Shown: positions 6,696 through 13,830 of the stretch, one piece after another
How the letters are laid out: every line of letters starts with the position of its first letter
Position numbering within the stretch: position 1 is the stretch's first letter
NCBI GenBank assembly: GCA_025357355.1
Contig: JANXPK010000051.1
Coordinates: 1-14,744, forward strand
DNA: 14,744 bases
DNA from: Rhodobacterales bacterium
Lineage (GTDB): Bacteria; Pseudomonadota; Alphaproteobacteria; Rhodobacterales; Rhodobacteraceae
Direction of reading: 5' to 3'
Notes under the pieces: generated by a model
The model's input: only the letters and a program-made list of their open reading frames with translations
The model's database searches: none
What the model was told of the DNA's origin: nothing
Made by a program: the position numbers and the translations under genes

Positions 6696-7876
6696 CCGCG
6701 CCCGTCCCGCGCCATCATCAGCGTCAGGGCCAGCGTGACGAGTGCGGCAAAGGCGATCCCCGCGACCATCGGCAACGGATCGGCACCCAGCCAGGGCCCC
6801 AGCACCACCACCATCAGCCCGCCTGTCAGCATTTGCAGCGTGCCGCCCAAGGACGAGGCCAACCCCGCCTTCTCGCCCTGATCGTCCAGCGCCAGCACCA
6901 TGGTCGATGGCACGATCAGCCCAAGACAGCCATTGCCAAGGCCGATGCCCGCCATGCACACCCACAGATTGGCAAGCCCGGCCGCAGCCAGCGCCAAGGT
7001 CACACAGGCCGCCGCCGCAAAGCCCACACTCGCCCATTTCAGCATCGGCAGCACGCCAAAGCGCAGGGACGCCCGGCTCGCCAGCTGGGTCGCGCCGATG
7101 AAGGCCATCGCATTGGCGGCAAAGGCCAGCGAGAACCCGGTCGAGGATAGGCCAAAGCCCTGCTGATAGACGTAGGAGGCTGAAGCGAGGAAGATGAAGA
7201 AGCTGCCAAAGCCGAACGCGCCGATGAAGGTCCACAACAGAAAGCTGCGGTCCAGCAAAAGCGCGTAACAGCCACCCAGAAGGCTGCCAAGGTTGAAAGG
7301 TCGGCGGTTCTCTGGCGCCAGCGTCTCGGGTTGGGCAAAGGCCAGCATGGCGAGGCTCAGCACCGAGGCCAAAAGAAGCGCGCCAAAGATGCCGCGCCAG
7401 CCGGTGATCATCAGCAGCGCCGATCCGGCCAGAGGCGCCAGCATGGGCGACACCGAAAACACCAGCATGATCGCCGCCATCATCCGCGTCGCCTCTGCCC
7501 CCGTCATCATGTCGCGCACGATGGCGCGTGGAACGACGCCAAGGGCGGCACCACCGAGCCCTTGCACGAAGCGGCCGGCAATCAGACCGGCGGCACTGTG
7601 GGCCGTCAGACACAGCAGGGTTCCCGCCACGAACATGGCGATCCCGGCATAAAGCGGCAACTTGCGCCCGGCCTGATCGGCCCAGGGGCCATAAATCATC
7701 TGGGCGATGCCAAAGGCGGCGAAATAGGCGGTGATCGTGCTTTGCATGCCTTGCGGCGTTGCAGACAGGTCCGCGCCGATGACAGGCATTGCAGGCAGGT
7801 ACATGTCGATGGCAAAGGGCCCGATGCACGACAGCAGACCTAGGATCAGTGCGGGACGGGCAAGGCTTTGGTTCAT
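6578..7876 (-). CDS. Bcr/CflA-type MFS multidrug exporter
   Basis: The product is a 432-residue inner-membrane transporter with 12 predicted helices. It begins LILGLLSCIGPFAIDMYLPAMP, characteristic of the Bcr/CflA (DHA1) drug-H+ antiporters. Motif A appears as GPWADQAGRKLPL after helix 2, and RFVQGLGGAALGVVPRAIVRD matches the helix 4 region. The substrate cannot be predicted. The family is usually near 400 residues; here about 35 extra hydrophilic Ser/Pro/Arg-rich residues follow the last helix and are encoded antisense to dusA. This suggests that the original stop was lost and the frame now reads into its neighbour. The start ATG at 7874-7876 fits the N-terminus. Upstream lies a gap with a palindromic repeat. 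Confidence 0.92.
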   Translation of the reverse strand: MNQSLARPALILGLLSCIGPFAIDMYLPAMPVIGADLSATPQGMQSTITAYFAAFGIAQMIYGPWADQAGRKLPLYAGIAMFVAGTLLCLTAHSAAGLIAGRFVQGLGGAALGVVPRAIVRDMMTGAEATRMMAAIMLVFSVSPMLAPLAGSALLMITGWRGIFGALLLASVLSLAMLAFAQPETLAPENRRPFNLGSLLGGCYALLLDRSFLLWTFIGAFGFGSFFIFLASASYVYQQGFGLSSTGFSLAFAANAMAFIGATQLASRASLRFGVLPMLKWASVGFAAAACVTLALAAAGLANLWVCMAGIGLGNGCLGLIVPSTMVLALDDQGEKAGLASSLGGTLQMLTGGLMVVVLGPWLGADPLPMVAGIAFAALVTLALTLMMARDGRGQAARKPLRSSARAASSTSSPPPEPSDSTRRQPRAPERP

Positions 7877-8311
7877 GATGCGGTTGGGTCCAATAGTTCT
7901 GCGGTGAGCTAACTTTTATTGCGACCGCTGGCAAGACCCGGCACTGGCCATGCCGCCGCGAAACGGGCAGAGCGAAATATCTCCGGAAACAATTGCGCGA
8001 CATCGCCGGCCTGAGCGCGCCTTGCATCCTCTCCACCAGCGCTGTCAGAGGGCTATGCCCGCCCGCCGGGTGGGCATCAATCGGTTGCGGTCAAAGCTTT
8101 ATGGTGAAGACCCCCAGTTGGCGAGCCTCGTGACGGCAGTTGTCAATGCCCGCCCATGGGGGCGGACGGGCATTGCCCGGCGCTGGGCTTGTCACCGGGC
8201 AGGAAACAGAAGAACGGGTTTGGTTCGATCTTCAATCATCTTGCTCTGGAGCCCGCAACTCAGGAATGGCGTTCCCGCTGGATTGAACCCCCGCACCATC
8301 AATGGAGCAGC
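7877..8311. other. Intergenic gap, mostly repeat copy B
   Basis: No gene is supported here. The first 100 bases hold the leader of the exporter gene, including an AT-rich patch near 7910-7920. Bases 7980-8214 are the reverse-oriented repeat. The last 97 bases can form a stem on the + strand, GGTTCGATC (about 8220) with GATTGAACC (about 8280), with one G-T pair; its role is unknown. Open frames in the repeat are not credible genes. Confidence 0.5.
7980..8214 (-). repeat. Dispersed palindromic repeat, copy B (full length, inverted)
   Basis: Read on the - strand it matches copy C throughout: TGCCCGGTGACAAG, GCCGGGCAATGCCCG, a middle with ACCATAAAGCTT, GATGCCCACCCGG, then AGAGGATGCAA and a GATGTCGCGC tail. 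It contains several short hairpins, including AATGCCCG/CGGGCATT and ATGCCC-containing arms. Compared with C it has point differences and small indels, so the copies are diverged relatives, not recent duplicates. Confidence 0.85.
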
Positions 8312-9196
8312 TCAAGCAACCCCATTGGCCCTCGCGACGAAATCGGCCAGATGCGGCACATAGTCCTCTGGCCCAGAGCCTCCCGTTGCCACCGCTGCGG
8401 CATAAGAGTTCTTTACCGCACTCGCCACCGGGGTCGCCACTCCCGCTGCATTGGCCATCGCCTCGACATAGCGCATGTCCTTGTAGGCGTTGCCCAAAGT
8501 GAACCGGTGCGCGGCGCGGTTGCCTTCCAGATTGTAGCCCATGAAAGTCTGGTAGAACGGGCAATCCATCCGACCGCCCCGGATGACCTTGTCGAATTCC
8601 GCGACCGGAATGCCGACCTTGCGCGACAGGGCCAGCGCCTCGGCATAAAGCGCCGCATAGCCGAGCGACAGAAAGTTGTTCAGAAGCTTCATCTTGTGAC
8701 CGTCGCCCACCACCCCGATATGCACAATTTTGCCCGCCCAGGTGGCGATGATGGGCTGCACCCGCGCAAAGACCGCATCGCTGGCCCCGACCATGCAATC
8801 CAGCGTTCCGGCCCAGGCCTCCTTGGGCGTCCGGCTCAAGGGCGCGTCGGCGAAATCGACGCCGATCCCGGCCAGTTCCGCCGCCAGCCGCAGGCTGACC
8901 GTTGGGTCCGAGGTCGAGCAATCGACCACCACCGATCCACGCGCTAACCCCGGCTTCAGCCCTGCCAAAACCGAGGCCACCTCAGGTGAGCCGGTCAGGC
9001 ACAGAAAGATGACATCGCAACGCCCGGCAAGATCGGGCAGGCTGGTTACCTCCACTGCCCCCCGGCCGATCAAATCTTCTGCCGCTTCGCGCTTGCGATG
9101 TGCGATCACCGTCAACGGATAGCCCTTGTCCACGATGTTCTTGGCCATGCCGTGGCCCATCAGGCCGATCCCCACAAAACCCACCCGTTCCATCAT
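8312..9196 (-). CDS. NAD(P)-dependent oxidoreductase, 3-hydroxyisobutyrate dehydrogenase family
   Basis: From the ATG at 9196 the protein has 294 residues, the family norm. The N-terminal Rossmann fold starts at once with VGFVGIGLMGHGMAKN (G-x-G-x2-G at residues 9-14). The second domain carries the catalytic lysine K170 in GDGHKMKLLNN. These beta-hydroxyacid dehydrogenases oxidise compounds such as 3-hydroxyisobutyrate, tartronate semialdehyde or gamma-hydroxybutyrate in the cytoplasm. The usual substrate-loop motif DAPVSGG is replaced by DAPLSRTPKEAWAGTL, as in some divergent subgroups, so the substrate is probably not classical 3-hydroxyisobutyrate. A G-rich tract just upstream may be the ribosome site. 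The open frame continues upstream to 9457, but those residues are antisense to surE and not family-like. It is divergent from surE. Confidence 0.92.
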   Translation of the reverse strand: MMERVGFVGIGLMGHGMAKNIVDKGYPLTVIAHRKREAAEDLIGRGAVEVTSLPDLAGRCDVIFLCLTGSPEVASVLAGLKPGLARGSVVVDCSTSDPTVSLRLAAELAGIGVDFADAPLSRTPKEAWAGTLDCMVGASDAVFARVQPIIATWAGKIVHIGVVGDGHKMKLLNNFLSLGYAALYAEALALSRKVGIPVAEFDKVIRGGRMDCPFYQTFMGYNLEGNRAAHRFTLGNAYKDMRYVEAMANAAGVATPVASAVKNSYAAAVATGGSGPEDYVPHLADFVARANGVA

Positions 9197-9279
9197 CTGC
9201 GCCCCCCCGCCGTTGTTGGTTCGCCGCCATTGAATGCCCACGGCCCAAGATTGCAACCCCGTAGCTTGCCCCGGCAGGA

Positions 9280-9304
9280 CCTGTCGTCTATCAGGGACGA
9301 CAGG
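9280..9304 (+). promoter_or_regulatory. Hairpin over the surE ribosome binding site
   Basis: A perfect 9-bp stem, CCTGTCGTC/GACGACAGG with a seven-base loop, has its right arm ending inside the AGGAGG ribosome site (9302-9307) that lies 4 bases before the surE ATG. If formed in the mRNA it would mask half of the site. It could act as a translational control or thermosensor; that role is inference. Confidence 0.5.
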
Positions 9305-9311
9305 AGGCCCC

Positions 9312-10097
9312 ATGCGCATTCTGATCACCAATGACGACGGCATCAATGCACCCGGCCTCGTGGTGCTGGAACGCATCGCCGCCGCCATCGCCGGACCGCA
9401 AGGCGAGGTGTGGGTGGTGGCGCCCGCCTTCGAACAGTCTGGCGTCGGCCACTGCATCAGCTACACCCATCCGACCATGATCGCCGAACTCGGCCCGCGC
9501 CGCTTTGCCGCCGAGGGGACACCGGCCGATTGCGTGCTGGCGGGCATCTATCATGTGATGAAGGATGCGCGGCCCGATCTGGTGCTGTCGGGCGTCAACC
9601 GCGGCAACAACGCGGGCGAAAACGTGCTTTATTCCGGCACCATCGGCGGGGCGATGGAAGCGGCGCTGCAGGGTCTCAAGGCCATCGCCCTCAGCCAGTT
9701 CTTCGGCCCCGAGAATGCCAGGCTCGATGACCCGTTCGAAGCGGCCGCACGTCATGGCGCGGCACTGGTTCGCAAACTTCTGGACCACGGCATCTGGGAT
9801 GAGGCCGATTACCGGCTGTTTTACAACGTCAACTTCCCCGCCCTGCCCGCCGCGCAGGTCAAGGGCCCGCGTGTCGCCAATCAGGGCTTTCGCCGCTATA
9901 CCGCGTTCTCGCTGGAGCCGCATGTCTCGCCGACCGGGCGGCAGTTCCTGTGGATCAAGGGCGGCGAGCAGGGTCGCGCCACGCTGCCAGGGTCCGATAT
10001 AACCGCCAATGTCGACGGCCATATCGCCGTGACCCCGCTGCGCGCCGACCTGACCGCGCATGACCGCCTCAGCGAACTGGCCGAGCGTCTGGCATGA
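9312..10097 (+). CDS. surE: SurE 5'/3'-nucleotidase
   Basis: SurE is a metal-dependent phosphatase that hydrolyses nucleoside monophosphates, linked to stationary-phase survival. The 261-residue product has all family marks: MRILITNDDG with N7, D8 and D9, APAFEQSGVGHCIS with S43, and LVLSGVNRGNNAGENVLYSGTIGGAMEA with N96; these supply the divalent-metal site. The C-terminal half has the ITANVDGHIAVTPL strand typical of SurE. The ATG at 9312 is preceded by AGGAGG, so the open frame further upstream is not used. The stop overlaps the pcm start by 4 bp. Order surE-pcm-nlpD matches the widespread arrangement in Proteobacteria. Confidence 0.97.
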   Translation: MRILITNDDGINAPGLVVLERIAAAIAGPQGEVWVVAPAFEQSGVGHCISYTHPTMIAELGPRRFAAEGTPADCVLAGIYHVMKDARPDLVLSGVNRGNNAGENVLYSGTIGGAMEAALQGLKAIALSQFFGPENARLDDPFEAAARHGAALVRKLLDHGIWDEADYRLFYNVNFPALPAAQVKGPRVANQGFRRYTAFSLEPHVSPTGRQFLWIKGGEQGRATLPGSDITANVDGHIAVTPLRADLTAHDRLSELAERLA

Positions 10098-10780
10098 ACG
10101 GGGACACCATCACCGCACAGGATGGAGCCGAGCCAGAGGGCGACAGCCCGGCCGAACGCAAGATGCGCTTTCTGTTCGCGCTGCGCTCGCGCGGGGTCAC
10201 CGACGCGCGGGTGCTGACGGCGATGGAAAAGATCGACCGTGGCGCCTTCGTCCGCGGCCTATTCGCCGACCGCGCCTACGAGGACATGCCGCTGCCCATT
10301 TCCTGCGGCCAGACCATCAGCCAGCCCTCGGTCGTCGGCCTGATGACCCAGGCACTGAACGCGCAGCCCCGCGATACCGTGTTGGAGATCGGCACCGGCT
10401 CGGGCTATCAGGCGGCGATCTTGTCGCAACTGGCCCGCCGCGTCTATACGATCGACCGTCACCGCCGCCTCGTGCGCGAGGCACAGGATGTGTTTCGCGC
10501 CATGGGTCTGGTCAACATCACCGCCTTTGCCGCCGATGGCAGCCGCGGCCTGCCCGAACAGGCCCCGTTTGACCGCATCCTGGTGACCGCCGCCGCCGAA
10601 GACCCGCCGGGTCCCCTCTTGGCCCAGTTGAAGGTTGGCGGTATCATGGTGTTGCCGGTGGGCCAGTCCGATGCGGTGCAAAGCCTGATCAAGGTGACGC
10701 GGCTGGACAGCGGCTACGACTATGAAGAACTTCGCCCGGTGCGCTTTGTGCCGCTGGTCGAGGGCGTGGCGGTGGAGTGA
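10094..10780 (+). CDS. pcm: Protein-L-isoaspartate O-methyltransferase
   Basis: Pcm methylates isoaspartyl residues in aged proteins with S-adenosylmethionine, allowing their repair. The 228-residue product carries the substrate-side motif ISCGQTISQPSVVGLM, the SAM-binding motif I VLEIGTGSGYQAAIL, motif II-like VYTIDRHRRLVREAQ, and FDRILVTAAAEDPPGPLLAQLKVGGIMVLPVG toward the end. The N-terminal 25 residues are variable. The start ATG overlaps the surE stop (ATGA), indicating translational coupling. SurE and Pcm are commonly linked and both tied to stationary-phase survival. Confidence 0.97.
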   Translation: MNGDTITAQDGAEPEGDSPAERKMRFLFALRSRGVTDARVLTAMEKIDRGAFVRGLFADRAYEDMPLPISCGQTISQPSVVGLMTQALNAQPRDTVLEIGTGSGYQAAILSQLARRVYTIDRHRRLVREAQDVFRAMGLVNITAFAADGSRGLPEQAPFDRILVTAAAEDPPGPLLAQLKVGGIMVLPVGQSDAVQSLIKVTRLDSGYDYEELRPVRFVPLVEGVAVE

Positions 10781-10784
10781 CCGG

Positions 10785-10803
10785 TCCCGGGATCAACCCG
10801 GGA
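10785..10803 (+). promoter_or_regulatory. Hairpin in the pcm-nlpD spacer
   Basis: TCCCGGG, loop ATCAA, CCCGGGA form a perfect 7-bp stem, which CCGG/CCGG at 10781-10784 and 10806-10809 may extend across a small bulge. It sits in the 53-nt leader between the pcm stop and the nlpD start. It might set relative expression or stability inside the operon; there is no T run for termination. Confidence 0.4.
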
Positions 10804-10821
10804 TGCCGGCAAAGGCGAGGC

Positions 10822-10827
10822 GAAGGG
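10822..10827 (+). promoter_or_regulatory. Ribosome binding site deciding the nlpD start
   Basis: GAAGGG lies six bases before ATG 10834. A GTG at 10777 that overlaps the pcm stop also opens the frame, but would add 19 residues rich in Arg and Gly ahead of the signal peptide. Confidence 0.6.
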
Positions 10828-10833
10828 CGTTTC

Positions 10834-12054
10834 ATGCAGGTGATGTCGTTGTATGTGGCAAATTCAAACCGGTCGCGCGGACCAGGGTTCGTGGTGACAG
10901 GTCTGCTGGCAGCGTTGCTGCTGTCAGGCTGCGGCGGTGGCAACGGCGTGGATTGGGACCTGCGCAACAACGGCTCGGCCACTTCGGGGGCGGTCGAACA
11001 GGCCACAAGTGCCCGCCCGTCGCCCGATCAGAACGGCGTCATCTCTTATCCCGGCTATCAGGTGATCGTGGCACGCCAGGGCGATACCGTGACGACGCTG
11101 GCCGCGCGGGTCGCCGTGTCGCCCGATCAACTGGCCAAATTCAACGCGCTGCAAGCCGGCGATGCCCTGCGTGGCGGTGAGGTGCTGGCCCTGCCCGTCC
11201 GCGTCGCCGCAGCCGATACCAGCACCCCGTCGGCGAGCCCGACCGGCACCACGCCCGGCGGCCTTGACATCTCTGCCATCGCGACGACCGCGCTTGACCG
11301 GGTCGACGCCAACGGCACACCCACCACCGCCACCCCGACCAAACCGCCGTTCTCGACCCAGACCTCTGGCCCGGTGCCGGTGCGCTATCAGGTCAAACGC
11401 GGCGAAACTGCCTTCACCATCGCCAGGACGTTTAACATTTCCGCCAAGGCGCTGGCCGACTGGAACGGGCTTGGCCCCGATCTGTCAGTGCGCGAGGGCC
11501 AGTACCTGATCATCCCGACGCCGCAGGATGCTGCCCGCCTGCCCGCCGCGCCAGACGCCACACCGCCCGGTCAGGGCTCGCCCCTGCCAGAACCGCCCTC
11601 GGCCAGCCAACCCCTGCCCGACCAGCAAACGCCAACCGCGTCCGATGTCGCCAAGACCCTGCCACCGTCGCCGAACCTTGCCGCGAGCCGCACCACCACC
11701 TCGGCCGCGCAATTCGCCATGCCGGTCGACGGCAAGGTGATCCGCGCCTATCAGAAGAAGGTGAACGAGGGCATCGACATCGCGGCCACTGCCGGTGATG
11801 CCGTCAAGGCGGCGGCTGCGGGGTCGGTAGCCGCGGTCACCCACGATCCCTCTGGCGCCATCATCGTCGTCATCAAGCATGCCGGGGGACTGTTGACGGT
11901 TTACACCGGCATCGAGGGTGTCACCGTCGCGCAAGGCGCCAGCGTGACGCGCGGTCAGGTCATCGCCAAGGTCGCCGCAGGCAGCCCCGCGCATGTGCAT
12001 TTCGAGGTGCGCCAAGGGCTGGATTCCGTCGATCCGATGCCCTTTCTGCAATAG
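10834..12054 (+). CDS. nlpD: NlpD-like LysM/M23 lipoprotein
   Basis: The 406-residue product starts with a lipoprotein signal: basic SNRSRG, the hydrophobic FVVTGLLAALLL and the lipobox LLSGC with C33. Two LysM peptidoglycan-binding domains follow (about residues 75-118, YQVIVARQGDTVTTLAARV, and 184-228, YQVKRGETAFTIARTF), separated by Thr/Pro-rich linkers. The M23/LytM domain covers about 292-404. Its zinc site is degenerate: the usual H-x-G-I-D reads NEGID and the usual Y-x-H reads YTG, while D and the final HVHFE remain. Such degenerate LytM domains, as in E. coli NlpD and EnvC, do not cut peptidoglycan but activate cell-division amidases. The position after surE-pcm supports NlpD. Direct membrane-associated hydrolase activity is unlikely but not excluded. 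Confidence 0.92.
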   Translation: MQVMSLYVANSNRSRGPGFVVTGLLAALLLSGCGGGNGVDWDLRNNGSATSGAVEQATSARPSPDQNGVISYPGYQVIVARQGDTVTTLAARVAVSPDQLAKFNALQAGDALRGGEVLALPVRVAAADTSTPSASPTGTTPGGLDISAIATTALDRVDANGTPTTATPTKPPFSTQTSGPVPVRYQVKRGETAFTIARTFNISAKALADWNGLGPDLSVREGQYLIIPTPQDAARLPAAPDATPPGQGSPLPEPPSASQPLPDQQTPTASDVAKTLPPSPNLAASRTTTSAAQFAMPVDGKVIRAYQKKVNEGIDIAATAGDAVKAAAAGSVAAVTHDPSGAIIVVIKHAGGLLTVYTGIEGVTVAQGASVTRGQVIAKVAAGSPAHVHFEVRQGLDSVDPMPFLQ

Positions 12055-12110
12055 GATCGCGCCGTAACACTTTGCTTTTGCGTATAAAATGGTGAGCGTA
12101 TTTTTCGGCC

Positions 12111-12177
12111 GCTCATCAGCCCCGTGCGGTCCTTCGCCGCTTGCGAAAGCGAAAAGGACTGCACAGAACCGATGAGC
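12111..12177. repeat. 67-nt imperfect palindrome
   Basis: The arms GCTCATC/GATGAGC close a long hairpin that continues inward with GTGCGGTCCTT pairing to AAGGACTGCAC (one mismatch), and a small apical hairpin, GCTTGCGAAAGC. Several mismatched positions are compatible with G-U pairs in RNA. It lies 56 bases after the nlpD stop. It may be an RNA-level terminator or processing element, a small non-coding RNA, or a palindromic mobile remnant. Confidence 0.6.
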
Positions 12178-12247
12178 GTTCTCCGAAAGCATAGATTTGA
12201 AGCGACAGACCGCAGTAAGTTGCCCCCCCTAGACCGAGATAATTCTC

Positions 12248-12484
12248 CCATCTTCTTGCCCGGTGACAAGCGCAGCGCCGGGCAATGCCCGACCGCCCCC
12301 CCAGGACGGGCATTCCGCTCCGTCGTCACAATGCTCACCGGTCGGGGGGCGTAACCATAAAGCTTCGACCGCAAACGATGGATGCCCACCCGGTGGTCGG
12401 GTATTGCCCGCTGGCTGCGCTTGTTGAGAGGATGCAAGACCGCGCCGATCCTCCGTCAGGTGATGTCGCGCGATGCTATCCAGG
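12248..12484 (+). repeat. Dispersed palindromic repeat, copy C (full length)
   Basis: Shares with copies A and B the left TGCCCGGTGACAAGCGCAGCG, a middle with AACCATAAAGCTT and GATGCCCACCCGG, and the right GAGAGGATGCAAGACCGCGC tail. Its two inner ends are inverted repeats of each other: ACAAGCGCAGCGCCGGGCAA at about 12265 against the complement of the segment ending near 12425, about 30 bases with a few differences and one indel. Structure resembles a miniature inverted-repeat element, but no target duplication is evident. Confidence 0.85.
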
Positions 12485-12495
12485 GTCATCCCGCT

Positions 12496-13830
12496 CTAAA
12501 GGGACGGCCCCGGCACCAGCTTTGAGCCATCGCTGAACCGGCCCAGCCGAAACCGCGACAAGTCATGGCCCACGGCACGCCCTGCCACCAGATCGGCCAC
12601 CACCCGTCCGATGCCCGGCCCGATGCCGAAACCGTGGCCACACATGCCCGTGGCAATCACCAGCCCCGGCACTACAGCGACACGGTCCACCACGGGCACC
12701 ACATCGGGGATGGTGTCGATCATCCCGGCCCAGGCCAGCGTGATGACCGGTCGGCCCAACCTCGGGAAGGCCGCCGCGAAATCATCCTGCAACCGTGACA
12801 GCGATCCCATGTTGGGTGCGGGGTTCAGCACCCGCATCCGCTCGAACGGCGATACCTGATCGCCCGACCATGACCGCTGCGTGCCCCAGCCGTCTGGATA
12901 GTCGCGCGGGGCGAACGGGCGGAACCTCGTCGACCCCAAATCCCGTTTCAGAACCGATAGATACAGCCCGATGTTGCGAAACGCATCCGGGCCGATGAAA
13001 TAGTCGTGCCGCCCGCCCGGTGCGATGGTGTAGCCGCCATCGGCCCGCCGCCGCAGCCCCATCCGGTCATCGGCCATGCAGGTGTCAAACCCGGCCATCG
13101 GCTCGGTCTGCGCCACCGACGCCAGAACCGACAGCTGCGGGATCGTCACCCCCTCGGCGCGCAGTAACAGCGACGACCACGCCCCGCCCGCCACCACCAC
13201 ATGATCGCAGCCGATGCGCCCGTGTTCGGTCCACACGCCAACCACCCGCCCGCCCTGACGGTCGAGCCGCCGCACCGCGCAATCTTCGACAATGACCGCT
13301 CCGCGCCGCACCGCACCCTCAGCCAATAGCGGCACGGCGACCCATGGCTCGGCCTGCGCGTCCGACGCGGTGCATAGCCCGCCAACCCAAGGCGCCGCCC
13401 CGGCAAAGCGGTCTGCAACCTCGGCCCTCGCCAGCATCCGCACGTCAAGCCCGTGGCCCTGCGCCTCATCCGCCCAGTGTTCAAATCCCTGCATTTCCCG
13501 TGCCGTCCGCGCAAGATAGGTCACCCCCGCCTGCCGAAACCCCAAGCCCGGCATCTCCGCCGCCATCGCCTGCCACTGGGTCAGGCTTTCCATCATGATC
13601 GGCAATTCGCCGAAATCGCGGCCCTGCTGGCGGATCCAGCCCCAGTTGCGGCTGGACTGCTCGCCCGCCACCCGGCCCTTTTCGCAGACAACCACGCGCA
13701 GCCCGCGTTCCGCCAGATGCCAGGCCGTCATCACCCCGATGATCCCGCCGCCCACCACCACCACATCGGTCTGCGTTGGGGGCGGGCCGGGATAGCGCTG
13801 CGGTGAGGTCGCCTGTACCGGCCCGGTCAT
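12496..13830 (-). CDS. FAD-dependent amine/amino-acid oxidoreductase (DadA/DAO family)
   Basis: The 444-residue product opens with a dinucleotide fold, DVVVVGGGIIGVMTAWHLAERG (about residues 22-43) and VVVCEKGRVAGEQSSRNWGW, a segment typical of DAO-family enzymes related to D-amino-acid dehydrogenases and gamma-glutamylputrescine oxidases. DHVVVAGGAWSSLLLR lies mid-chain and PGLVIATGMCGHGFGIGPGIGRVVADLV is the C-terminal FAD-contact segment. The chemistry would be oxidative removal of an amine or amino group; the substrate is not determinable. I chose ATG 13830 because it overlaps the ArgE-like stop as ATGA; the frame runs on to 13938, but that stretch is antisense to the upstream gene. The tight coupling argues that both enzymes act on one substrate route. 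Confidence 0.9.
   Translation of the reverse strand: MTGPVQATSPQRYPGPPPTQTDVVVVGGGIIGVMTAWHLAERGLRVVVCEKGRVAGEQSSRNWGWIRQQGRDFGELPIMMESLTQWQAMAAEMPGLGFRQAGVTYLARTAREMQGFEHWADEAQGHGLDVRMLARAEVADRFAGAAPWVGGLCTASDAQAEPWVAVPLLAEGAVRRGAVIVEDCAVRRLDRQGGRVVGVWTEHGRIGCDHVVVAGGAWSSLLLRAEGVTIPQLSVLASVAQTEPMAGFDTCMADDRMGLRRRADGGYTIAPGGRHDYFIGPDAFRNIGLYLSVLKRDLGSTRFRPFAPRDYPDGWGTQRSWSGDQVSPFERMRVLNPAPNMGSLSRLQDDFAAAFPRLGRPVITLAWAGMIDTIPDVVPVVDRVAVVPGLVIATGMCGHGFGIGPGIGRVVADLVAGRAVGHDLSRFRLGRFSDGSKLVPGPSL

Larger units (their letters stand above)
12055..12495. other. Intergenic gap between convergent genes: palindrome plus repeat copy C
   Basis: No gene is supported. The first 55 bases are AT-rich (TTTGCTTTTGCGTATAAAAT) and may hold the end of the surE-pcm-nlpD transcript. 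A 67-nt imperfect palindrome follows at 12111-12177, then repeat copy C at 12248-12484. Short open frames across the repeat are not credible genes, because they are displaced or broken in the other copies. Confidence 0.5.

Noticed and set aside
6348..8036. A very long open frame of 562 codons on the - strand across the MFS gene
   Set aside because: The Bcr/CflA protein with clear membrane helices and motifs is in another frame of the same strand; the long frame is a by-product of GC-rich codon bias.
9197..9457. A longer N-terminus for the NAD(P)-dependent oxidoreductase
   Set aside because: It would precede the normal start of the Rossmann fold and overlap surE antisense for about 145 bases; the fold begins right at the ATG chosen.
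12229..12489. Open frames inside repeat copies (also 7950-8363 and 11955-12437) that could be read as small proteins
   Set aside because: Similar peptides (LRSKLYG-containing) appear in copies B and C, but the similarity follows the DNA repeat, indels change the frame, no ribosome site is seen, and copy A lacks the middle. They are best explained as non-coding repeat DNA.
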